64,000 nt of DNA from Streptococcus sp. HMSC067H01 (GTDB lineage Bacteria; Bacillota; Bacilli; Lactobacillales; Streptococcaceae), in NCBI RefSeq assembly GCF_001814775.1, contig NZ_KV817781.1, positions 266,669 through 330,668 of the forward strand, given 5' to 3'. Under the pieces are notes generated by a model that saw only the letters and a list, made by a program, of their open reading frames with translations, did not search any database and was not told the origin of the DNA. Shown here piece by piece: positions 9,141 to 19,400 of the stretch. Each line of letters starts with the position of its first letter. Position 1 is the first letter of the stretch. Made by a program: the position numbers and the translations under genes.

Positions 9141-9652
9141 CTTTCCTCCTGAAAATAGGGATTTGCCCAAAACATATGAAAATAAGTTTCACTACTAGTT
9201 GGCACATCAGCTAAACCTCGGTCAAGAAATCCATTCATCTCAAAGTAAGCCAGCAATTCATCCCTAGACAGCAAATAGAGGCCTGGTCTATTTTTCTGAA
9301 ATGCATACTCCTTCATAGCTCCTAACAACAAGGTCCCAAATCCTTGTCCTTGATAATCAGGATGGACGGCAAGATCTAAAATAGTGATAAAGTCACTCGT
9401 GTCAGGAATTGCTGCTTCAAGCTGCTTCCTAGAATCACTTTGAGTGAACTTCGTGAGTTCGTCACCAATGATATAACCAATGATTTCTTCATTAAGGCTG
9501 GCTAGCAGAAACGTACCCGCATGGTTGCGGATACGCTCTTTTATCATTTCTATACTAATTTCATCTTGGGAGTCAGAGTTGCTTTCTCCTATCAGCCAGA
9601 TTGACTCTAAATCTGATGGCTGAACCTCCCGAATAGTGATTGAAAATTCCAT
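9137..9652 (-). CDS. GNAT-family N-acetyltransferase
   Basis: 171 residues with the acetyl-CoA binding segment LDLAVHPDYQGQGFGTLLLGAMKEYA (QGQGFG) and the end-of-fold AYFEMNGFLDRG. The substrate is unknown. It starts eight bases after the murC stop and its own stop overlaps the start of the next acetyltransferase (TGA/ATG at 9137-9140). The two enzymes are similar in size but not close duplicates. Co-transcription with murC is likely, but a role in peptidoglycan is only suggested by position. Confidence 0.88.
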   Translation of the reverse strand: MEFSITIREVQPSDLESIWLIGESNSDSQDEISIEMIKERIRNHAGTFLLASLNEEIIGYIIGDELTKFTQSDSRKQLEAAIPDTSDFITILDLAVHPDYQGQGFGTLLLGAMKEYAFQKNRPGLYLLSRDELLAYFEMNGFLDRGLADVPTSSETYFHMFWANPYFQEER

Positions 9653-9660
9653 GATATTCC

Positions 9661-10995
9661 TTATTGAACATTGCTAGTCAAGTTTGACAAGAGACGCTCA
9701 AATGAGTATTCATAAGTTTGGATGTCACCAGCTCCCATAAAGACATAGACAGCATTGTCATGGTCTAGGAGTGGAGAAACATTTTCAACTGTGATTACTT
9801 GATTTTTCTTATTAATCTTACTTGCAAGATCTTCAACCTTGACATCACCATTGTCTACTTCGCGAGCTGAACCGTAGATTTGCGCTAGATAAACGGCATC
9901 AGCCTGATTCAAGGCTTGAGCAAAGTCATCCAACAAGGCAATTGTACGAGTAAAGGTATGTGGTTGGAAAATTGCCACGATTTCCTTGCTAGGGTATTTC
10001 TGACGTGCAGCATCTAGCGTTGCAATGATTTCTGTTGGATGGTGGGCAAAGTCATCGATAATCACTGTATCATTGACAATCTTTTCTGTAAAACGACGTT
10101 TCACTCCTCCAAAAGTCTTCAAGTGTTCACGAACCAAATCCAAGTCAAATCCTGCTATGTAAAGCAAACCAATTACTGCAGTGGCATTCATGATATTGTG
10201 ACGGCCAAAGGTTGGAATATGGAATTGGCCCAACTCTTGACCACGGAAGTGAACGGTAAAGGTTGAACCTGTTGTAGAACGAAGCAAATCGCTAGCTACA
10301 AAGTCATTGTTGTCTGCTTCAAAACCGTAATAATAGATTGGGGCATTTGCTGTAATCTTACGCAACTCAGCATCTTCACCGTAGACAAATAAACCTTTGG
10401 TAATTTGTTTGGCATAATCATTGAAGGCGTTGAAGACGTCTTCCAAGCTTGTGAAATAGTCAGGGTGGTCAAAATCGATGTTAGTAATGATAGAGTATTC
10501 TGGGTGATATGGCATGAAATGGCGCTCATACTCGTCTGATTCAAAGACAAAATACTTGGCATTTTCAGAACCACGACCTGTACCATCTCCGATCAAGTAG
10601 CTTGTATCAGTGATGTGTGACAAGACGTGAGAAAGCATACCAGTTGTTGACGTCTTACCGTGTGCACCAGCAACTCCCATACTGATAAAGTCACGCATAA
10701 AGCTACCAAGAAACTCATGATAACGTTTATAGCTGATACCATTTTGGTCCGCGTATGCAATTTCAACGTTGTTATCTGGACGGAAGGCATTACCCGCGAT
10801 AATTTCTAAATCTCCTTGAAGATTTTTTTCATCAAAAGGTAAAATTGTAATTCCTGCTTGCTCTAGTCCACGTTGTGTAAAGTAGTACTTTTCAACGTCA
10901 GAACCTTGAACTTTATGCCCCATTTGGTGCAACATCAAAGCCAAGGCACTCATACCTGATCCTTTGATTCCGATAAAATGATAGGTTTTTGCCAT
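9661..10995 (-). CDS. murC: UDP-N-acetylmuramate--L-alanine ligase
   Basis: Adds L-alanine to UDP-MurNAc, the first step of stem-peptide synthesis, in the cytoplasm. The 444-residue protein has the N-terminal Rossmann motif [13 protein letters not shown], the ATP-binding loop [10 protein letters not shown] at residues 107-116, the central DEYERHF, and [12 protein letters not shown] at the start of the C-terminal ligase domain. It lies between a charged hypothetical gene (11-base gap) and two acetyltransferase genes. The same chain, Snf2 helicase then hypothetical then murC, is familiar from pneumococcal genomes. Confidence 0.97.
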   Translation of the reverse strand: MAKTYHFIGIKGSGMSALALMLHQMGHKVQGSDVEKYYFTQRGLEQAGITILPFDEKNLQGDLEIIAGNAFRPDNNVEIAYADQNGISYKRYHEFLGSFMRDFISMGVAGAHGKTSTTGMLSHVLSHITDTSYLIGDGTGRGSENAKYFVFESDEYERHFMPYHPEYSIITNIDFDHPDYFTSLEDVFNAFNDYAKQITKGLFVYGEDAELRKITANAPIYYYGFEADNNDFVASDLLRSTTGSTFTVHFRGQELGQFHIPTFGRHNIMNATAVIGLLYIAGFDLDLVREHLKTFGGVKRRFTEKIVNDTVIIDDFAHHPTEIIATLDAARQKYPSKEIVAIFQPHTFTRTIALLDDFAQALNQADAVYLAQIYGSAREVDNGDVKVEDLASKINKKNQVITVENVSPLLDHDNAVYVFMGAGDIQTYEYSFERLLSNLTSNVQ

Positions 10996-11006
10996 TTTCT
11001 TCCCCT

Positions 11007-11603
11007 CTATTCACTCATTCTAGTCAAGTTGAGCTCTTGAGCTACTTGACGCTCTTGTTCTTTTTGTTTACTTTTTTTGTTATAAATTTGACTTTTCTTT
11101 AAAAAGTCATAGTTGTTTTTCTTAGGATGAGACTTTTCGCTAGTTGGCGAAGGACTATCCACTTGAGAAACTGTTTCTGCCAGAATATAGTGAGATTGGC
11201 TCAAGTTTTGACTGTATTTAGCAAATTCTCCCGGATTTTCCTTTTGGAAAGGTGCGGTTGGTTGATTTGCCTGTCTCACAATACTTGTCTTGGTATGACG
11301 TCTTGTATGACTCACGTCCTGGGTCAAATACTTAGCTGAACGTTTCTTTTTCAAATCCGCACGCGCTTCTTCACGTGCCAGTTCAGCATAAGATTTTTCT
11401 TTTTTCTCAGTCTTCTCTACAAGGGGCTGGGCTTCCTCTTGTTTTTTCTCTTTAACAATAGGAGACCAGTCCAAGTAGTTTTTATCCTGGTAATCCCCCT
11501 TGATATTACTGATGAAATCCGACTCATCGTAAAGATTCATAACTGGCATTTCTGTCAACATGACTTCATCATCTGCCACTATTGGAAATCGTTTTTGCTT
11601 CAT
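11007..11603 (-). CDS. Conserved hypothetical protein, highly charged, upstream of murC
   Basis: The 198 residues contain no membrane segment and no recognised domain. Composition is very rich in Lys, Glu, Gln and Ser, with likely coiled coil in [20 protein letters not shown] (about 64-83) and a basic C-terminal [18 protein letters not shown]. Such low-complexity polar sequence suggests a largely disordered cytoplasmic protein. It sits between the Snf2 gene and murC in the same orientation with short gaps, a neighbourhood seen in other streptococci. I do not assign a function. Confidence 0.8.
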   Translation of the reverse strand: MKQKRFPIVADDEVMLTEMPVMNLYDESDFISNIKGDYQDKNYLDWSPIVKEKKQEEAQPLVEKTEKKEKSYAELAREEARADLKKKRSAKYLTQDVSHTRRHTKTSIVRQANQPTAPFQKENPGEFAKYSQNLSQSHYILAETVSQVDSPSPTSEKSHPKKNNYDFLKKSQIYNKKSKQKEQERQVAQELNLTRMSE

Positions 11604-11661
11604 TTTTATTCCCTTTCAATACTCCATTATAGCGTAATGTCTTGATTTTTCAAGTCTAGGC

Positions 11662-14600
11662 TTATGAAATCCCTAAAATTTCTCGAATTTCAGCCAGACT
11701 CAAACTGCCTCGGGACTCTGTTCCATCCAAAACTTCTGAAACCAGATTTTTCTTTTTTTCTTGTAATTCTTGAATTTTTTCTTCTATTGTACCTCGGGTC
11801 ACCAAGCGATAAACTTCTACAGCTTGCTCTTGCCCCATACGATGGGCGCGGCCGATAGCCTGTGATTCAACCGCAGGATTCCACCACAAATCTACCAGGA
11901 TAACTGTATCGGCACCAGTAAGATTGAGACCAACCCCACCGGCCTTTAGAGAAATTAAGAATACATCGCGCTCACCTTGATTAAAGGCTTTGGTCATCTC
12001 TTGACGATCTTGTGAAGGCGTTGAACCAGTAATTTTAAAGGATGTCAAGCCTAATTCAGGCAATTCTTGCTCAATCCGATCCAACATACCTCTAAATTGT
12101 GAAAAGATGAGTACACGATGACCTCCTTCAGCAATCTGAGTCAGCAAGTCTCGTAGACTATCCAGTTTCCCACTTTCTCCTTGGTAATCCTCCATAAAGA
12201 GTGCTGGAGTATCACAAATCTGACGAAGACGCATGAGACCCGTTAAAATTTCGACACGATTTCGTTGAAATTCCGAATCGCTTACCTGTCCTAAGTGTTC
12301 CTGCATTTGTTGCAGTTGAGCTAGATAAATAGCCTTTTGCTGATCATCAAGTTCATTTTTGTAGACTACTTCAATCAAATCAGGTAACTCAGTCAACACA
12401 TCTTCTTTCTTCCGTCGCATGACAAAAGGCTTGATAAATTGAGCGACTCTCTCAGCGGGTAGTTTCATAAAGTCTTTTTTAGTTGGCAAGAGGCCTGGTA
12501 AGACAATCTGAAAAATCGACCAAAGCTCTCCTAAGTGGTTTTCAATTGGAGTTCCTGAGAGTGCAAAGACAGATGGAACTACAAACTGTCGCAAACTTTG
12601 CGCTATCTTGGTCTGAGCATTTTTCATGACCTGAGCTTCGTCTAAAAAGAGAAAATCAAAAGATAGGTTTCGATAAATCTCACTGTCCTGACGGAAAGTA
12701 GCATAGCTTGTAACATAAATCTGATGATTTTCTGCCAAAATTGACTCTCGATGAGATTTTAAGCCATGCACGACCGCAACATCCAAATCTGGAGCAAACT
12801 TTTGAAATTCATCAGCCCAGTTATAGATTAAGCCAGATGGAGCAAGGATTAGGACACTAGTATCTGCTTGAACCTGACTACTTAAAAAGGCAATAGTTTG
12901 CAAGGTCTTCCCAAGCCCCATATCATCTGCTAAAATACCGCCAAAGCCATAATGATGGAGCATTTGAAGCCACTGAATTCCCCTTTTCTGATAATCCCTT
13001 AATTCTGCTTGAATATTCAATTTCTGCATCGGGAATTCTTCTGGATGTGTCAAATCATGGGCCAAATGACGGAATTCTTCCGTAAAAGAAATCTGCTCTT
13101 GATCCTTAAATAAATGAGATAAGGTATAAGCTAGGGACTTACGAGCTCGAAATGCCCCATCTTTCAAGTCTTCTATTCCCAGTTCTTTCAAATTCTGACG
13201 AATCTGCTTGGTTTGGTCATCGAAGAAGTAGACCTGATCAGATGAGCTGATATAAAAGTCTTGATTGGCAACTAGGGCTTTCATCGCAAGATCAATCTCT
13301 TCTTTGGCAATATCTTTAAAATCAAATTGAATCTCTAATAAATGGCCTTTAGATGAAATCTCTATCTGGGGACTTTGAACTTGATAGAGATCTTGGAGAC
13401 TCTCCGAAATCCTAAGTTTTCCAAGCGCTTCAAAAGCTGGCAACGTCTCGTGAAAGAAAGCATAGACTGCTTCAGCCTTGAAGCTTTGACGCCAAGAACG
13501 AAAATCAGCTTCAAATCCAGCTGATAGAGCTAGTTGAAAAATACGTTTCTCCAGTTGAATATCGCTGGCAAAGGGAAGATTTTCCAGTTCCCTACGATTA
13601 CTTACCAAGCAGGTATCGTATTGAAACTGCATCTCCAAACGAATCGAACCATCTTCTTCTCTATCCATGTAAAAAGAGGGACGGAAAGTTTTAATCTGAA
13701 GTCCTTGTGGAGCCTGAACTTCTCCAATATTCCTAAATTGAGACAAGGAAGAAGCTAATCTATCGCGATCACTAGTATCAAACTGGAGAACTTTTCTTCC
13801 CTTACTATCTAGAGGTAGTTTTCTTAATTTCTCCAGCAATCCTGCCTGCTCTCTCGACAAGAGATAAAACATGCCTTTGGTAAATAAAACCCGCCCTTTA
13901 TAGAAAAGATTGACTCGTTCCCGCTCAAAGATTTCCATTTCATAGTAGTCAGGATTTTCTTTGATATCAAAGGTAAATAATCCTGCTTGGCCATCCAAGT
14001 CTTGAAAGAGAAGATGATGATAGCTCGAAATTTGATGGTCAAATTGAAATTCATCTAAATCCATCAAAAGAGTGACACCTTGTTCAAAAAAGGATAGAGG
14101 AAAATAGAGGTGACGACCTTGATTCTGGAAAAAGAGGACATTTTCAGCCTCATCTTCTACAATTCCCTGAAGAAAATTTAAGACAAACTGGCTAGTCTCA
14201 TCAAACTGACTAAGCTTCAAGGAAGCTTCATATAGCTTACCAATCATATAAGGTTTACTATTTTCTAGAACCTTCAGAAAGAGAGGGATATCTCGAATTA
14301 CATAAAACTTCTGGGTCTGGATAAGACCAACCCTCAAAGTCCAAATAATACGATTGGTTCCAGCTTCAACTTGCCCCTGAGCGGCTAACTGATAGATTTT
14401 AGGCGAGTTAGTAGCTTGTATACTCTCTAGGAAACGTCCCCCAAAGGTCACTTGGGTTTCGACTTCCTCCTTCTTTTCCTGCCCATTTTCTAGTTTCTGT
14501 AAAAGTTCTTGACCCAAATGATCATTTTTCAGGTAATGTTCTAGCGCTGCCAAATGGACACAGAACCCTCTTTTTTGAAAAAAGTCACAAGCACAAAAAA

Positions 14601-14748
14601 CCAGTTGATCATCTAGACTATAGCGAATTTCAGCCTCCCCTACACGAGCATATAGGCGATGATTTTCCTCTTTGATGATTTGGATCTTACCAGTTTCGTA
14701 GAGTTGAGCCCCCTCCATTCGAAGCTTTCCTGGAATCAATTTAGCCAT
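11662..14748 (-). CDS. Snf2/Rad54-family helicase-like ATPase with SWIM zinc finger
   Basis: A 1028-residue double-stranded-DNA translocase-like ATPase. The N-terminal SWIM finger has Cys52, Cys54, Cys63 and His65. A large middle region of unknown role follows (the bacterial SNF2-associated domain). The RecA-like core contains DDMGLGKT (Walker A), DEAQ (motif II), SGTPIEN (motif III) and the C-terminal IGRAHRMGQ (motif VI). Full-length with all ATPase motifs. Its cellular role in streptococci is unclear; remodelling of RNA polymerase or DNA repair are possibilities. It leads the series ending at murC. Confidence 0.92.
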   Translation of the reverse strand: MAKLIPGKLRMEGAQLYETGKIQIIKEENHRLYARVGEAEIRYSLDDQLVFCACDFFQKRGFCVHLAALEHYLKNDHLGQELLQKLENGQEKKEEVETQVTFGGRFLESIQATNSPKIYQLAAQGQVEAGTNRIIWTLRVGLIQTQKFYVIRDIPLFLKVLENSKPYMIGKLYEASLKLSQFDETSQFVLNFLQGIVEDEAENVLFFQNQGRHLYFPLSFFEQGVTLLMDLDEFQFDHQISSYHHLLFQDLDGQAGLFTFDIKENPDYYEMEIFERERVNLFYKGRVLFTKGMFYLLSREQAGLLEKLRKLPLDSKGRKVLQFDTSDRDRLASSLSQFRNIGEVQAPQGLQIKTFRPSFYMDREEDGSIRLEMQFQYDTCLVSNRRELENLPFASDIQLEKRIFQLALSAGFEADFRSWRQSFKAEAVYAFFHETLPAFEALGKLRISESLQDLYQVQSPQIEISSKGHLLEIQFDFKDIAKEEIDLAMKALVANQDFYISSSDQVYFFDDQTKQIRQNLKELGIEDLKDGAFRARKSLAYTLSHLFKDQEQISFTEEFRHLAHDLTHPEEFPMQKLNIQAELRDYQKRGIQWLQMLHHYGFGGILADDMGLGKTLQTIAFLSSQVQADTSVLILAPSGLIYNWADEFQKFAPDLDVAVVHGLKSHRESILAENHQIYVTSYATFRQDSEIYRNLSFDFLFLDEAQVMKNAQTKIAQSLRQFVVPSVFALSGTPIENHLGELWSIFQIVLPGLLPTKKDFMKLPAERVAQFIKPFVMRRKKEDVLTELPDLIEVVYKNELDDQQKAIYLAQLQQMQEHLGQVSDSEFQRNRVEILTGLMRLRQICDTPALFMEDYQGESGKLDSLRDLLTQIAEGGHRVLIFSQFRGMLDRIEQELPELGLTSFKITGSTPSQDRQEMTKAFNQGERDVFLISLKAGGVGLNLTGADTVILVDLWWNPAVESQAIGRAHRMGQEQAVEVYRLVTRGTIEEKIQELQEKKKNLVSEVLDGTESRGSLSLAEIREILGIS

Positions 14749-14800
14749 ATTTTCCCCTTTACTTTATCTCTTAATTATACCATATTTCTTCCCATGAAAA

Positions 14801-14835
14801 TAGCCTTCTAGGAGTACTTTTCTCCTAAAAGGCTA
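14801..14835 (-). terminator. Terminator of the metB-patB operon
   Basis: Fourteen-base arms (14801-14814 and 14822-14835) with one mismatch pair across a seven-base loop and are followed by TTTT on the minus strand. Confidence 0.8.
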
Positions 14836-14840
14836 GCTTC

Positions 14841-16007
14841 TTAAAGTTTAGCGAAAGTGATAATGATTCGTTGGCAAACTTCTTCCAAGACGGATGTAGG
14901 CATGGCTACATTTAAGCGAGCGTGGAGGGCTCCTTCTTCACCAAAGTCCAAGCCTCTATTCAGGATAACCTTGGCTTCATTTTTCAATAGTCCCTGTAAA
15001 TCCTCTTCGGACAAACCATAGGCAGAAAAATCAAGCCAAATGAGATAGGTCCCTTGAGGTTTCATGACCTTGATTTTAGTTTCTTTGCCAAATACATCCA
15101 CTACATAGTTGATGTGTTCTTCGATGACTTCTTTGAGTTCTGTCAACCAAGCTTCACCATAGCGATAGGCAGTTTCTGTTGCTAAATATCCCAAACCTGA
15201 AATCTCATGTTGATTATTAGCAAGTTGGCGTTTTTGGAAAGCAAGTCTTAACTTAGGATTCTCGATGATAGCGTAAGAATTCTTGGTTCCTGCAATATTG
15301 AAAGTTTTGGTAGCACTGCTTAAAATTAGTGAAAATTCTTTGAAGGCTTCATTTACCGTATTGAATGACTGGTGCTTGTTTCCAAACAAGGCTAAATCTT
15401 GGTGAATCTCATCTGAAACTAGCAAGACTCCATGTTTTTGACACAGTTGTCCAATCTTATCTAAGACTTCCTTCTCCCAGACACGTCCTCCTGGATTGTG
15501 GGGATTACAAAGAATATAAAGTTTAACCTCATTTTCAACTAAGTCTTTTTCTAGTTGGACAAAGTCAATTTCAAAAAGTCCATCTTTTTCTACTAGAGAG
15601 TTGGTGATTAGTCTACGATTATTGAGCTTAATGCTGCGAGCAAAAGGAGGATAAACCGGTGTGTTAATGAGCACTGCTTGGCCTTCCTTGGTGAAGGCTT
15701 GAATAGCTGTTGAAATGGCAGGTACTACTCCTTCGATAAAGACTAGAGCATCCTTATCAAAGCGATAACCATGCTGCTTTTCCTCCCAGTTTTGAACAGC
15801 TTCAATTAAGCCATCACTAGCATAGGTATAACCATAAACTAATTGCTCTGCATAGTCATGGACTATCTGACGAATCTCAGGCAACACTTCAAAGTCCATA
15901 TCAGCAATCCAGGCTGGCAATACTTCTCGGTCAGTTTCTGCTTCTTTCCATTTGTAGGTATGGTGTCCAAAACGATTGGGCAAAGTCGTAAAATCATATT
16001 TTCCCAT
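14841..16007 (-). CDS. patB: PatB/MalY-type cystathionine beta-lyase (PLP aminotransferase fold)
   Basis: A fold-type I PLP enzyme of 388 residues from ATG 16007 (MGKYDFTTLPNRFG). The Schiff-base lysine lies in SSATKTFNIAGTKNS, with CNPHNPGGRVW and VSDEIHQDL as the other cofactor contacts. Likely cleaves cystathionine to homocysteine; this family also has cysteine desulfhydrase activity that yields H2S. ATG 16007 has AAGGAT upstream and begins four bases after the metB stop, so it is better than the longer reading. It forms an operon with metB under an MtaR/MetR-like box. Confidence 0.88.
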   Translation of the reverse strand: MGKYDFTTLPNRFGHHTYKWKEAETDREVLPAWIADMDFEVLPEIRQIVHDYAEQLVYGYTYASDGLIEAVQNWEEKQHGYRFDKDALVFIEGVVPAISTAIQAFTKEGQAVLINTPVYPPFARSIKLNNRRLITNSLVEKDGLFEIDFVQLEKDLVENEVKLYILCNPHNPGGRVWEKEVLDKIGQLCQKHGVLLVSDEIHQDLALFGNKHQSFNTVNEAFKEFSLILSSATKTFNIAGTKNSYAIIENPKLRLAFQKRQLANNQHEISGLGYLATETAYRYGEAWLTELKEVIEEHINYVVDVFGKETKIKVMKPQGTYLIWLDFSAYGLSEEDLQGLLKNEAKVILNRGLDFGEEGALHARLNVAMPTSVLEEVCQRIIITFAKL

Positions 16008-16011
16008 AGTT

Positions 16012-17106
16012 TTATCCTTCCAAGGCTTGACGCAAATCTTCAATCAAATCTCTAGCATCCTCAATACCAATAGACAAGCGCAAGAGGTCATCTGTCAAAC
16101 CATAAGAATGGCGCACTTCTGCTGGAATATCAGCGTGAGTTTGTGTCGTTGGATAAGTAATAAGACTTTCTACCCCACCCAAACTTTCCGCAAAAGAGAA
16201 GACCTTGAGGCTGTTCAAAATATGAGGAATGCGTGTTTCATCGGCTACTTTAAAGGAAATCATGCCCCCACGACCAGTGTAGAGAACTTCCTTAACTGCT
16301 GGAGAATCCTTCAAAAAGGCAACCACTTCTTGGGCGTTAGCTGTTGAGCGCTCCATACGAAGAGACAAGGTCTTGAGACCACGAATCAATTGATAACTGT
16401 CAAATGGAGACAAGACTGCCCCTGTCGTATTGAGATTGTAAAAGAGCTTCTCGTATAGTTCTAAACTATTGGTCACAACCACTCCAGCCAAGACATCATT
16501 GTGTCCTGCTAGATACTTGGTTGCTGAATGAAGAACGATATCTGCTCCATCTTCAATCGGACGTTGGTAGATAGGGCTGTAGAAGGTATTGTCCACCACC
16601 ACTTTGGCACCCTTAGCATGAGCCAATTTTGCTAGTTTTTCGATATCAAATTCCAACATCAAAGGGTTGGTTGGTGTTTCGATATAGAGAACATCCACGT
16701 CCTTTTCTAACTCAGCAATCAACTCTTCTTCTGTATTGGCATAGGTAAAATGGAAACGGCCTTCCTGCTCCACTTGGTTGAACCAGCGGAAAGAACCACC
16801 ATAAAGATCACGGACAGCCAAAACCTTGCTTCCTACTGAAAAAACGCTAAAGGCTAAGACAATCGCAGACATCCCTGAACTAGTCGCCAAAGCATACTTG
16901 GCAGATTCAATAGCTGCTAAAACTTCCTCTGCCTTGCTACGAGTTGGGTTTTTGGTGCGGGTATAGTCAAATCCAGTTGATTGACCAAATTCTGGATGCT
17001 GATAAGTCGTTGAAAAGTGAATAGGTGTAACCAAAGCACCTGTTGCCTCATCAGACTTGATCCCTGCTTGTGCTAAAATTGTGTTGATGTGAAATGATTT
17101 ACTCAT
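16012..17106 (-). CDS. metB: Cystathionine gamma-synthase (Cys/Met metabolism PLP enzyme)
   Basis: Joins an activated homoserine ester with cysteine to form cystathionine. The 364-residue protein has the family signature with the PLP lysine in HSATKYLAGHNDVLAG, preceded by VVVDNTFYSPIYQRP. It shows the substrate motif DYTRTKNPTR near residue 47. Sequence alone does not fully separate MetB from O-acetylhomoserine or gamma-lyase relatives; pairing with PatB supports the transsulfuration role cysteine to homocysteine. First gene of the metB-patB operon. Confidence 0.9.
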   Translation of the reverse strand: MSKSFHINTILAQAGIKSDEATGALVTPIHFSTTYQHPEFGQSTGFDYTRTKNPTRSKAEEVLAAIESAKYALATSSGMSAIVLAFSVFSVGSKVLAVRDLYGGSFRWFNQVEQEGRFHFTYANTEEELIAELEKDVDVLYIETPTNPLMLEFDIEKLAKLAHAKGAKVVVDNTFYSPIYQRPIEDGADIVLHSATKYLAGHNDVLAGVVVTNSLELYEKLFYNLNTTGAVLSPFDSYQLIRGLKTLSLRMERSTANAQEVVAFLKDSPAVKEVLYTGRGGMISFKVADETRIPHILNSLKVFSFAESLGGVESLITYPTTQTHADIPAEVRHSYGLTDDLLRLSIGIEDARDLIEDLRQALEG

Positions 17107-17132
17107 ACAATACCTCCAAATCTATAGTAACT

Positions 17133-17199
17133 ATTGTACCACTTATTTTGTATCCTTCGTTTTCTTGTTTTCAAGAGCTAGTTATAGTTTCAAACTATA
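17133..17199 (-). promoter_or_regulatory. metB promoter with MetR/MtaR-type operator
   Basis: The perfect 17-base palindrome TATAGTTTCAAACTATA (17183-17199) matches the known streptococcal MtaR/MetR motif TATAGTTNNAAACTATA. Downstream on the minus strand is an extended -10, TGGTACAAT (17133-17141), with a poor -35, as expected of an activator-dependent promoter. The LysR-type regulator itself is not in the window. Confidence 0.85.
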
Positions 17200-17200
17200 T

Positions 17201-17234
17201 AAAAACGATAGCTTCTTAAGAAACTATCGTTTTT
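17201..17234 (-). terminator. Terminator of aliB
   Basis: Eleven-base perfect arms (17201-17211 and 17224-17234) with A and T runs at the ends, so it could work in both directions. It lies just downstream of aliB and next to the metB regulatory box. Confidence 0.85.
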
Positions 17235-17251
17235 CCTGTTGAATAGACTGA

Positions 17252-19210
17252 TTATTTAATGTGTTTAGCTAATTCTTCTTGGGCTTTTTTATTAGATTCT
17301 TCTTTTTCTTTCAGCCATTTTTGTCTAGCTTTTTCATACTCATCAGCCGTTACAGTCTTATCTTGCAACTTGAGGTACTTGTATGATTCCACCCCCTTAT
17401 TTCCAGCTTGTGAGAATGGTGATGAGAATGGAACTGTCTTTCTCAAGGTCGGTGTTCCACCAAGGGAAACGTTTGGAATTGCAAGGGCGCTATCAACGAG
17501 CCAAGCTTGAACTTCAGCATATTTTTCATAACGTTTCGCTGGTTCTTGCTCCTTGTTCGCTTCTTCTAACATTTGAGTGTAAGTATCGAGTCCAACTGCC
17601 TTAGCCTTGTCATTGACCTCACCTGGTTCTAGACCAATGTTTTGCAACATACCACCGTTATTGACATTTAAGATATCAAGATAACTTGATGGATCCAAGT
17701 AGTCAGCACTCCAACCACTATTATAGATGTCAAAGTCTTTTTGAGCTGCGGTTTGAGCGAGGTAGCTAGAGTTATCAAAGTCGTCTGTTGATAATTGTTG
17801 GATATCGATAACCACATTCTCAGCCCCTAAGACAGATTCGATGGATTGTTTCAAAGAACTTGCTTCAAGTACACCTTTTTTAGATGATTGGTCAACTGAT
17901 ACATCCAAGTGGATTGGGAACTGCACACCCTTAGCTTCCAATTCTTTCTTAGCTTCTGCAAACTTAGCCTTAGCCTTGTCAGGATTGTAGTATGGGTCTT
18001 GCGCATCTGCAAAGTTGATTCCTTGCCATTCTTGGCCATAGTTGACCATCTTTTCTGAAACAACATCGCCAAAGTCTTTTCCGTTGATACTTACAAATGT
18101 AGGAGGTACAACCAGGTTACGAATAATCTTCGTTGCTCCATCTTCCCCTTGAGATTGAGCTCCATAGGCTGTGCGGTTATAAGCATAGTTGAAGGCTTGA
18201 CGGAAGTTTTTATTCAAAACTGCTTCTTGGGTTGATTTCTTTTCGATATCTGAGGATTTAGACGTGAAGTTGTAAGATTTTCTGTCCAAGTTGAAGTTCA
18301 AGTAATAAGAAGTTGCAGTTTGCATACTATAGATGATGTTATCCTTGTTCTTCTCTTTAATTCCTTCAAAGCTTGAGCTATTTGGATAGAGACGTGCGTA
18401 GCTGTAGACTCCTTCTACAAAGTTACGAGCTAGTGCATCTTGGTCACTACCATCATAATAGGCCAATTTCACATCATCCACAAAGACATTTTTTTCATCC
18501 CAGTAGTTCGGATTTTTCTTGAATTCGATGACAGATTTTGAAACAAAGGATTTCATCAAGAAAGGTCCATTGTACAAAATACTAGAAGGATCCACCTTAC
18601 CAAAATCATCCCCTTTTGATTTCAGGAAGTCTGCATTGACAGGGAAGAGAATGGTTGATGTTGTTTTAGAATTCCAATAAGATTCTGGTCGTGTCAAAGT
18701 GTACTGAACTGTTTGGTCGTCAATCGCCTTAACACCGACAGTTGAAAAGTCAGTTGTTTTCCCGTTGATATAGTCATCCAAACCTGCTACAGAATCTTGA
18801 ACCAGGTACAAAGCTTCGGATTTCTTATCAGCAGCATATTTCAAACCAGTTACAAAATCTTGGGCAGTTACTGGAGCATATTCTTCACCTTCAGAGGTAT
18901 ACCACTTAGCATCTTTACGAAGTTTATAAGTGTATGTCAAACCGTCCTGAGAAACACTCCAATCCTCTGCTAAGGATGGAACGTAGTTACCGTATTGGTC
19001 ATTTTCCATCAACCCATCTACCAAATTGGTAACGATGTCATTGGTTGTTGCACGGTTTTCTGCAAGATAGTTCAAACTAGACGGATCGCTAGAATAGACA
19101 TAGTTGTATGTTTTAGTTGAACTAGCTGAGTTGCTACAAGCTGCCAATAGTAGACCGGCACTTAGGGCAAGGCCTGCCAGCGTCAGATATTTTGCCTTAG
19201 ACTTTTTCAT
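17252..19210 (-). CDS. aliB: Oligopeptide-binding lipoprotein (AliB-like)
   Basis: Substrate-binding lipoprotein for peptide uptake, anchored outside the membrane; in pneumococcus such proteins serve the AmiCDEF permease. From ATG 19210 it has 652 residues, as AliB does. The signal peptide MKKSKAKYLTLAGLALSAGLLLAAC ends in lipobox LAAC with Cys25. Family SBP_bac_5 features include PSILYNGPFLMKSF and SGWSADYLDPSSYLD. GGAGG lies eight bases before this ATG; the earlier possible start is a TTG that overlaps the ribosome site. It stands alone without permease genes, consistent with an orphan AliA/AliB. Confidence 0.9.
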   Translation of the reverse strand: MKKSKAKYLTLAGLALSAGLLLAACSNSASSTKTYNYVYSSDPSSLNYLAENRATTNDIVTNLVDGLMENDQYGNYVPSLAEDWSVSQDGLTYTYKLRKDAKWYTSEGEEYAPVTAQDFVTGLKYAADKKSEALYLVQDSVAGLDDYINGKTTDFSTVGVKAIDDQTVQYTLTRPESYWNSKTTSTILFPVNADFLKSKGDDFGKVDPSSILYNGPFLMKSFVSKSVIEFKKNPNYWDEKNVFVDDVKLAYYDGSDQDALARNFVEGVYSYARLYPNSSSFEGIKEKNKDNIIYSMQTATSYYLNFNLDRKSYNFTSKSSDIEKKSTQEAVLNKNFRQAFNYAYNRTAYGAQSQGEDGATKIIRNLVVPPTFVSINGKDFGDVVSEKMVNYGQEWQGINFADAQDPYYNPDKAKAKFAEAKKELEAKGVQFPIHLDVSVDQSSKKGVLEASSLKQSIESVLGAENVVIDIQQLSTDDFDNSSYLAQTAAQKDFDIYNSGWSADYLDPSSYLDILNVNNGGMLQNIGLEPGEVNDKAKAVGLDTYTQMLEEANKEQEPAKRYEKYAEVQAWLVDSALAIPNVSLGGTPTLRKTVPFSSPFSQAGNKGVESYKYLKLQDKTVTADEYEKARQKWLKEKEESNKKAQEELAKHIK

Positions 19211-19334
19211 TTCCAGAACCTCCAAATTTAAATATTTGTATCATTATACAGCTATTGTTTTTTTTAGTCAAGCGATTATAGACATAAATTAATCTTTTTT
19301 CTACAATTTTTATTTTTTTCTCTCTTTTTTAAAT

Positions 19335-19390
19335 AAAAAATGAACAATTTAAACTTTTTTAGAGTTGAAAGTTCAAATTGTTCATTTTAT
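19335..19390 (-). terminator. Terminator of the MurJ-type flippase gene
   Basis: Eighteen-base arms (19337-19354 and 19371-19388) with one mismatch and A/T runs at the ends; downstream of the flippase gene on the minus strand. Confidence 0.8.
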
Positions 19391-19400
19391 TTATAAACTA

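Noticed and set aside
17182..17234. Riboswitch (SAM or T-box) before metB
   Set aside because: The paired elements are a protein-binding palindrome and the aliB terminator; no T-box sequence or SAM-riboswitch core is present in the metB leader.
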